DNA from: Naganishia liquefaciens
Lineage: Eukaryota > Basidiomycota > Tremellomycetes > Filobasidiales > Filobasidiaceae
Reading direction: 5' to 3'
DNA length: 64,000 nt
NCBI GenBank assembly: GCA_013423385.1
Contig: BLZA01000028.1
Span: 1 to 64,000, forward strand
Shown here: one piece after another, positions 57,413 through 64,000 of the stretch
Layout of the letters: each line of letters starts with the position of its first letter
Position numbering within the stretch: the first letter of the stretch is position 1
Notes under the pieces: model-generated
Told to the model about the DNA's origin: nothing
The model's database searches: none
The model's input: only the letters and a program-made list of their open reading frames with translations
Made by a program: the position numbers and the translations under genes

Positions 57413-59350
57413 ATGCGCTTGTCACAGTTCTCCATCCCTCTTCTTTTCGCTGTTTATCTGGTAAATGGTCAAAGCGGGGGCAGTGCCTGCACGGCGTCGG
57501 ACGGAACTAGCACTGGAGAGACAACCCAATGTCTAAGTGGTGAGCTCGACGCTTCCTTGTGGGGGAATGGCTCGAGGCTAATCGCTCTTTATGCCGCTGA
57601 AGGCTTCTGCAGGAACGGAGGATGCGCCGATGTGCCGGCCAGACAGGTCGGCGAAACGTGTTCCTCGTCGGAAGTCTGCGTCGGTGCGGAGTCTGCGTTT
57701 GAACAACCACCCTCCTGTGGCAACGATCCCGGTGCCGCTGCGGTCTGTGGTGGAGCGTCGACATCATGCTATGCCTTAGACGGCTCGAGCACGGGGCCGT
57801 CTCCGATATGCGCTTCAGGTCAGTCCGAGGTCACGCTGGCAACCTGTGATTAACAACCTGATGCCTTCTGTTTGCAAGGCCAATGCAAGGGATTCCAGTG
57901 CATATCCACCCAGCCAGCCCAACAGGGCGGACCATGTCTCGGCGACTACCAATGTCCAGGAGACGTATTCTGCCGGAACGGCTTTTGTACTGGCGGCGGG
58001 AATGCCTGCACCGCGTCGGACGGAACTAGTACTGGAACGACAACCCAGTGTCTAAGTGGTGAGCTCGACGCTTCCTTGTTGAGGAATGGCTCGAGGCTAA
58101 TCGCTCTTTATGCCGCTGAAGGCTTCTGCAGGAACGGAGGATGCGCCGATGTGCCGGCCAGACAGGTCGGCGAAACGTGTTCCTCGTCGGAAGTCTGCGT
58201 CGGTGCGGAGTCTGCGTTTGAACAACCACCCTCCTGTGGCAACGATCCCGGTGCCGCTGCGGTCTGTGGTGGAGCGTCGACATCATGCTATGCCTTAGAC
58301 GGCTCGAGCACGGGGCCGTCTCCGATATGCGCTTCAGGTCAGTTCGATGTCACGTTGACTATTTGCGATTGACAGCCTGACGGCTTCTGTTCGCAAGGCC
58401 AATGCAAGGGATTCCAGTGCATATCCACTCAGCCAGCCCAACAGGGTGGAGCATGTCTCGGCGACTATCAATGTCCAGGAGACGTATTCTGCCGGAACGG
58501 CTTTTGTACTGGCGGCGGGAATGCCTGCACCGCGTCGGACGGAACGAGCACTGGAACGACAACCCAATGTCTAAGTGGTAAGCTTGACGCTTCTTTGTTA
58601 GGGAATGGCTCGAGGCTGATCAATCTTCATGATGCTGATGCTGAAGGCTTCTGCAGGAACGGAGGATGCGCCGATGTGCCGGCCAGACAGGTCGGCGAAA
58701 CGTGTTCGTCGTCCGAAGTTTGCGTCGGTGCCGAGTCTTTGTACGAGCAACCGCCCTTCTGCGGTGGAACCACGCCAATCTGCGGAGGGGCCGGAACATC
58801 GTGCTATGGGGATGGCTCTGGTAGTGGACCTGATCCCGTTTGTGCATCCGGTAGGTGATCTGACTTTGACCCGAAACTTTTTCTAATATCGTTCCTTTTT
58901 CGGTTCTCAGGCCAATGTTTCCAATTTGGATGCACGGCGCCAACGGTATCGCCAGGCCTGAAGAAGCGCGCCGACCTTCCTGCTCAGCATATTGTCAAGC
59001 AACGACTGTGCCCACGAGGCTACGAGCCGTGCCCGGTCTTCGGCGGCGGCTACGAGGTGAGTTTGATTTCGGCGTCAAGGTTAATGGTATCACTGACATC
59101 AGTCTTCTAGTGCATCGATGTCTTGAGGGATATCGAATCATGTGGTGGCTGTTCCGGTTTGGGCGGAATCGATTGTTCTGCCGACGTTCACGCTGTGGAT
59201 GTTTCCTGTGTCTCGGGACATTGCGTAATCTGTATGTGGTCTCTTGGCTCAGAAAGCTCAAAGCTTGACTATTGACCTTGTAATGCAACAGCTGCCTGCG
59301 AATACGGATTCACCGTGGCCGCAGAGAACAATACCTGTATCGCCACATGA
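57413..59350 (+). CDS. secreted modular cysteine-rich protein with C-terminal CPL1-like domain (gene C)
   Basis: The start at 57413 gives the signal peptide MRLSQFSIPLLFAVYLVNGQ. Modules follow as exon pairs: CTASDGTSTG..TTQCLSG; then GFCRNGGCADVPARQVGETC, SSSEVCVGAES and GASTSCYALDG; then CKGFQCISTQPAQQGGPC and GDYQCPGDVFCRNGFCTGGG. The pair is present in three tandem copies with a 519-bp period. The last exons carry PGLKKRADLPAQH, LCPRGYEPCPVFGGGYE, IESCGGCSGLGGIDCSAD and CEYGFTVAAENNTCIA (exon joint near 59291), ending at 59348-59350: a complete CPL1-like domain. All module introns are phase 1. The protein should be exported through the secretory pathway. Its function is unknown, and a cell-surface, capsule-related or host-interaction role is inferred from Cryptococcus Cpl1. 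Confidence 0.85.
57540..58858 (+). repeat. 519-bp tandem duplication inside CPL1 gene C (three copies, the last partial)
   Basis: The same donor-side sequence (G-TGAGCTCGACGCTTCCTTG and variants) recurs at about 57540, 58059 and 58578, exactly 519 bp apart. Each unit contains two module exons and two introns. Copies 1 and 2 are identical over the whole GFCRNGGC exon. Copy 3 has diverged and is shortened in its cysteine module. Confidence 0.88.
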
Positions 59351-59694
59351 GATCTCTCCAATGGGATTGCACCAAGGTTCTTTCTTTCGCTCAAAGTACC
59401 GTAGCGTTCCTCATAGATGGCGCGGACATAGCCGCGGACATCCGACCGAGTGACAAGGACAATGTGTTTTGGAAATGTTGAATAATGTACCGCACAGATA
59501 GCGATAAATATGATCAGAATGATGACGTACCATATCATGGGCCGGGGATAGGTGCATATCTCCCTTCCAGACGTGAATGTCATGCTGGACCTCTTGACCG
59601 TCGGACACCTTCTCCGAAAGCCATGCGCAAGTTCTGATATGAAGCGAAACCGTCGCATGCCTCGACAGTCGACACGCTCGCTACCTGTGGTTGC

Positions 59695-60459
59695 GTGCCG
59701 TTCGTGCAGCGTGCACCCGTCCGTGACCAGACGACGGGTACCACTGGAGCAAAAAGTCCTCCATTGCGCCCGAGGAGGTCCATCACTGGTTGTGTGTGTG
59801 GACGGACTGGACTGTCTTCCTTGGTGCCCCAATGGGACGAGGTGCGCAGGTCAGGGGGGTCGATCCCGCTTGTCGGCAATCGACCCGGGCCGCGGAAGCA
59901 AAACGCGGATTCATGCATTCGATCAGCAGCCAGCCAACTCGACGATGATATTCACGGCATCCCGCGCATCCCCCAGTCCTCGGCACAGCGACTCGGCTCC
60001 ACCCGACGCAGCAATGCCCCACAAGATATCCATCGAGTCCATCTCTCAAGACCGCCACACCTCGGCCCGCCCCTCGCGCGTATTCGGGCTGCTCAACGGC
60101 CATGGGTTCGGCTTGTTTCCGACGGGAACGGGGAGGCAGGTCGGATTGACGAGTCGGGGATTGGAGGAGGACGGGGATGGGATGTTTGGGATGAGGAGAA
60201 GGAGGGGACTGACGGCTGGTGGAAGGGGAAAGGTGAGTTTGCGAAATGGGGAGAAAGCGGGTTCGAGCGAAAGCGAGCATAATCGGACTGTCGAGCGTTA
60301 GAGATGATCCATGACCGGGAGCTTTTGGCGAACGGCAGTGAGAACTGGCACGAATGGGGCGACGATTGGTATCTCTTGACTCTTCAAGCGCCACATGCAG
60401 GGACGGCCGAGATGCACGTTTTCGCGAAGCGTCGTCGAGCGCGAATGTGTCCCGAATGA
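59695..60459 (+). CDS. possible small tryptophan-rich protein, start uncertain
   Basis: Two stretches join well: a frame ending GWDVWDEEKEGTDGWWKGK at 60232, a GTGAGT..TAG intron of 69 bp (60233-60301), and an exon from 60302 encoding MIHDRELLANGSENWHEWGD, then DWYLLTLQAPHAG, stopping at 60457-60459. The composition (W, D, E) and clean splice signals suggest real coding sequence. The 5' part is doubtful: the frame is open back to 59695, but a competing frame also begins MPHKISIESIS, so a further intron may exist. No family recognised. The opposite strand is open too, which lowers confidence. Confidence 0.35.
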
Positions 60460-61249
60460 CGTGCGCACGAGGACTTTTGCAAGCAGTGAAGTCCTCTAGG
60501 CTGTCGGAGGACGGAGGTGCATAATCTTGCAAGATTCTGGTTGGTGAAGTGAAGCGAGAATTCGCGACACTGGACGCAAGACGTCTTCACAACAAAACGA
60601 GATCCACCATGCCGACGTCAAAAGGCTTTTGCGTTAACTAGATTCAGCCACAGGCGGAATGAGGATCTCAGCTTTGCTGAAAGGAATCTCCGGGGCTATC
60701 GCAGGGCGTCTGATAACGGCTCTCATATCGCGAGACGACCCCAGACGAGAAGCCTTGTGCGAATCGCTTGAAAGGAAGTGAGAACGAACGCGTCAAGACC
60801 GTGGAATATGGTCGTGCCAGACTATGACAGACGTCGCTAATGGCGATCGGGCGCGCGAATCACGGACCAGTGTCGTGCGTGACTGAACGGGATCGAAGCA
60901 AGAATGGAGGAATCGATATAGGGTCGCGTCGACCGCGTCGAAGGATGCGCGAGATCACCTTTTACGGGTGTCGGAGACATTGAACTTGTTGAATACGTCC
61001 AGGGCGAACGAAATGTCTCGCATTGCAACCATCGATGCCCTGGTCATGACGTTCTCCGTCTCTTGGAGAGCTCGGGTCGCTGACTACACGTCATGGGGAC
61101 TCGACTGAAGGGAATGCCGAGAGCGGTCACCGAGGTTTGCATCTGGAATGATATTTCTGTATCGACGCCGGATCTTGATTACTGATTGTACGTTGCGCAG
61201 GTGCGTTGCAGCCAAGATTGACAAGAGGTTTGACGTTGATCGTGAAAAG
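60460..61249. other. intergenic region upstream of the glycosyltransferase gene
   Basis: About 790 bp without a supported gene. The right part should include the promoter of the next gene. Confidence 0.4.
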
Positions 61250-62722
61250 ATGTTTTCCTTTCGAGGATCCCACAACACGCTACTGCTCGCCATCGCGCTC
61301 ACCATCGCCTTCCTCCTCGGTCGCTACGCCTTTTCGCCGCGTTCACCACCAACATCACCACCACCACCTTTCCTGATTCAACCCTCTCTCTTTCCCCCTC
61401 TTACCTCTGAACAACGCCTCGCCCTCACCCCTTGCACGACAGATCGCTCGCTATATCCCAGCCCGATGAGCCCTTCTCGTCCGGGGCACGTCGTGCCCAA
61501 CGTTGTGCACTACGTGTACGGTCTCAAGGAAACGAAGCGGGAAGACGGCAAGGGGGACGAGTTTCCGTATTACGCGTACCTCGCTATTCGCAGTGCGCTC
61601 GTCAACATACAGCCAGAGCGGGTATACTTGTGAGTCGTCACGAGTTTGAAGCTTCCCAGGATGCTCAAAGCGTGGAAAGCCACTATCATAATATTCCAAC
61701 GGGACCATGGTGGGACGCGTTGGTTCCAGAACTGACGCTGATACGGCACGAACACGTTCTCACGCACATCATGGGCAAGGAACTCAAGCATTTTGCGCAC
61801 AAGAGCGACGTATGTTCCGGTTGATCGCTCGTCCCCGCTACCTTTACCGACTTTGTTCACCCCAGGTGATACGCCTGGAAGCGCTCCTGAACAGTGGAGG
61901 AATCTACCTCGACATTGATATCTTTGTGTGCGTCTCCGCCGACGCCCGTACGGCTCTTGACTAAATGACGCACTGCGCAGAACACGCTCTTTCGAGCCAC
62001 TGATGTATCATCCGACAACGCTCGGCATGGAGGCCTCGCCCGACTCGCGACGGACGCCGCTCCAGCCAGAGGGACTCTGCGTACGTTCCCTTGTTTCCCC
62101 CTTGATCTCTGAAGGCTAACTTTACGGCCGACGAGTAGAATGGCGTCATTATTGCGCAAAACGGGAGCGAGTTCTTGCAACGGTGGCGCGCCATGTATGA
62201 GACGTTTGATGAAGGCAATTGGGCGGGACATAGCGTGGTGATGCCATGGGTAGGCTTTCCCTAGCCTTCGTCACGTGGACTTTGAGGACTTTTGCTAATT
62301 GGCGTCGACGACAGCAACTGGCGCGTAAATATCCAGACGAAGTTCAGGTGCTGTCGACGCGAGCCTTCTTTTGGCCAATGTGGCACGGGGACGAGATTAA
62401 AAAAGTGCACGAGCTCGATGACTATGACTTTGCCTCCTCAGGGCAGTTTGGGTATGTCCGAGATTCCTCGTATCTGGGGTCCCAAGGGGCTGATGAGTGA
62501 TGGTAGATATCATGCTTGGGAATCGCTGGCGATGGGGTACCTTGCCGAGTTGTCGCCGTACAAGATCCGGACGGTCGAGAGTAGTTTCAACCGCATGGTT
62601 CGACCGTGAGTCGTCTCTTGCGTCATCCGCGTGTCCTGTCCGTACGACTGACGCAGGATGGCAGATATCTCGGGGACAATGACGATATGATATATCATGC
62701 ATGGAGGGAGGGCAAGACGTAA
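61250..62722 (+). CDS. Golgi-type glycosyltransferase with DXD motif (GT32-like)
   Basis: The start at 61250 encodes MFSFRGSHNTLLLAIALTIA and FLLGRY, a type II signal anchor, followed by a proline-rich stem (SPPTSPPPP). The catalytic part has the features of the sugar-transferase DXD family (Gly_transf_sug, GT32, as in Och1-like and mannosyl-inositolphosphorylceramide synthases): VPNVVHYVYGL, then KHFAHKSD spliced to VIRLEALLNSGGIYLDIDIF, where D-x-D (DID) binds the metal-nucleotide sugar. CNGVIIAQNGSEFLQRW and NWAGHSVVMPW follow, and later RAFFWPMWHGDE. The C terminus ends DMIYHAWREGKT. Introns lie near 61.63, 61.81, 61.93, 62.08, 62.25, 62.45 and 62.6 kb. The in-frame methionine at 61148 would put a charged stretch before the anchor and is less likely. 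Donor and acceptor sugars are unknown. Confidence 0.8.
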
Positions 62723-62966
62723 CGTAGCTGCGTGTGGATGTGGGTTGTATACCGTAGCACACGCCGACGAGGTGAAAATATCCCTCATACGCGTCACCCA
62801 ATTTCCAACCTGGCGAATTTGCTTCCGCCCGGAGCCCAGCTCGTTGGAAATCACTCGACGAGCGAGGTCGGGTATATCAGCCAGCGTGGTGGTCGAGATA
62901 GAGAATCCGACTCGATTCCTCCCTCTCGCTCTCTCGCTCCCTCGGTCGTCGTCCCCATTCGCAGCC

Positions 62967-63684
62967 ATGTTTGCAGCACTCACGTCCACCGCACGCACCG
63001 CACTCCGCGCCAACGTCAAGCCCGTTGCGCGCACGCTCAACCTCCGTCTTACCGCGGTCCGATTCGCGAGCAGTACGCCTGTCCCCTTACTTTCATCTCT
63101 ATCGGGGCCGAAAGTACTAATTAGAGCTTTTGCCCCCCTTTCAGCAACTCGATACTCGACCGACCATGAATACGTTCACTTTGACGATGCCACAAACATT
63201 GGTACTGTCGGCATCACCGACTATGCGCAAAAGGCCCTCGGAGACGTCGTCTTTGTTGAATTGCCCCAGGTTGACAGCGAGGTGACGCAAGCTGGTACGT
63301 TGCTCTCCTTTTCCCTACCCTTTGCACAGATTCTCGGTCTTTACCGTCTTCCGATATCAAAGCCATGCTGACCTGCACACTCCGCATCCAGACCCCATCG
63401 GCGCCGTCGAATCCGTCAAGGCCGCATCAGACATCTACGCACCCGTCTCGGGCGTTGTCACCGAGATCAACGAACAGCTCAACGACCAGGCCAACCTCCT
63501 CAACAAGGACTCCGAAGGACGAGGTGAGCCCCCCTTCTCCCTTCCCCTTCGCGGTCACAAGCAAAATTGACACATTTACGTCATAGGCTGGCTGTGCAAG
63601 ATCAAGCTTTCGAACCCGGCCGAGTTTGAGCAGCTGTTGACGGAAAAGGCGTACAAGGCGCACTGCGACGGCGAATCTGAGTAA
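62967..63684 (+). CDS. GCV3: glycine cleavage system H protein
   Basis: The lipoyl carrier of the mitochondrial glycine decarboxylase complex, which shuttles the aminomethyl group between P, T and L proteins. The start at 62967 gives a mitochondrial targeting peptide ([19 protein letters not shown]). After the first intron the domain reads [38 protein letters not shown]. After the second it reads [20 protein letters not shown], with the lipoylated lysine in [25 protein letters not shown] and [16 protein letters not shown] follow, and the stop is at 63682. Four exons with three introns (about 63073-63147, 63296-63393 and 63523-63588). Length is about 150 residues, normal for the family. Confidence 0.93.
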
Positions 63685-63862
63685 ATACCCGGGCTCGGGC
63701 TAGAGGACATTGGCGAGATCAGGAGGATGGGAAGTGTACGTAGGGCATGATGGCGGAAGGCTCAACGCCTGGCGCTGGGAAAGGGGTCTGTATGTACGCG
63801 GGGGCCTTCGATTGGCCTATACTCTTTCAGAGGATGGAATGACTTGTCACTAGATACGAGTA
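63685..63862. other. short convergent intergenic region
   Basis: 3' flank of the H-protein gene facing the putative gene end on the other strand. Confidence 0.4.
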
Positions 63863-64000
63863 CTATACATAGGTGATTTGGAACTTGGTGGTCTCGCCAT
63901 TGCCGAGGTATCGTGTTCCTCCATCTCGTCGGAATATCGGCGGGCGCGACATCTTTGCCATTGACCGTCTCTCAGCCCTCGGGATCATATTGGTTTTCCT
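63863..64000 (-). CDS. possible C-terminal exon of a gene running in from the right edge
   Basis: On the minus strand one frame is open from the window edge to a stop at 63865-63863. It ends IFRRDGGTRYLGNGETTKFQ, then ITYV. The glycine/threonine-rich end looks like a beta-strand terminus of a real protein, but 45 codons are too few to assign a family. The rest lies outside the window. Confidence 0.3.
   Translation of the reverse strand, partial: RKTNMIPRAERRSMAKMSRPPIFRRDGGTRYLGNGETTKFQITYV

Noticed and set aside
57540-58858. Treating the 519-bp units as a mobile or CRISPR-like repeat
   Set aside because: Each unit is a pair of in-frame, phase 1 exons with introns; it is an internal gene duplication.
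59783-60532. Long open frame on the minus strand (249 codons)
   Set aside because: Composition is arginine/serine/proline-rich, as expected for a GC-rich shadow frame, and no domain or splice logic supports it.

Overview
The window is nuclear DNA of a basidiomycete fungus. Genes are dense, mostly single copy, and interrupted by many short introns (about 45 to 65 bp, GT..AG, some GC..AG). The gene set is typically fungal: exocyst Sec6, GTP/GDP carrier Ggc1, TFIIIC tau138, Zn2Cys6 regulators, an AspRS-DUF2156 fusion and several CPL1-domain secreted proteins. CPL1-type proteins, a C-rich tract with unit CCCCTAA and a CRE-like non-LTR retrotransposon next to that tract recall Tremellomycetes such as Cryptococcus, but the class is an inference.

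Left edge (1-3.6 kb) is a subtelomere-like graveyard. It holds the 3' end of a telomere-type LINE, a short telomeric repeat tract, a tyrosine-recombinase (Crypton) gene cut off exactly at that tract, and a fossil Ty1/copia pol fragment. From 4.2 kb ordinary genes begin: SEC6; a large secreted cysteine-rich CPL1-domain protein (A, minus strand); a Zn2Cys6 transcription factor; an alpha/beta hydrolase; an indoleamine-dioxygenase-like enzyme; and a second CPL1-domain protein (B, plus strand).

The middle (23-41 kb) holds an unrecognised protein, a Cys/Met-metabolism PLP enzyme, a Sqt1/AAMP-type WD40 protein, a PaiB-like FMN protein, a 2.9-kb gene-poor stretch rich in AGCT, two paralogous small secreted cysteine proteins, the GGC1 carrier, a relic of a fourth CPL1 domain, and an MFS transporter.

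The right part (41-64 kb) is a block of information-processing genes: TFIIB and TFIIIC tau138 are head to head over a 350-bp promoter, followed by the aspartyl-tRNA synthetase/ergosteryl-aspartate synthase fusion. A third CPL1-domain protein (C), a Golgi-type glycosyltransferase and glycine-cleavage H protein follow.

The most unusual material is the CPL1 family. There are three genes and one relic in 52 kb, built from tandem one-exon cysteine modules. A conserved dibasic site precedes the CPL1 domain. Repeated GC-AG introns lie at one module boundary, and duplicated exons are identical while their introns have diverged.
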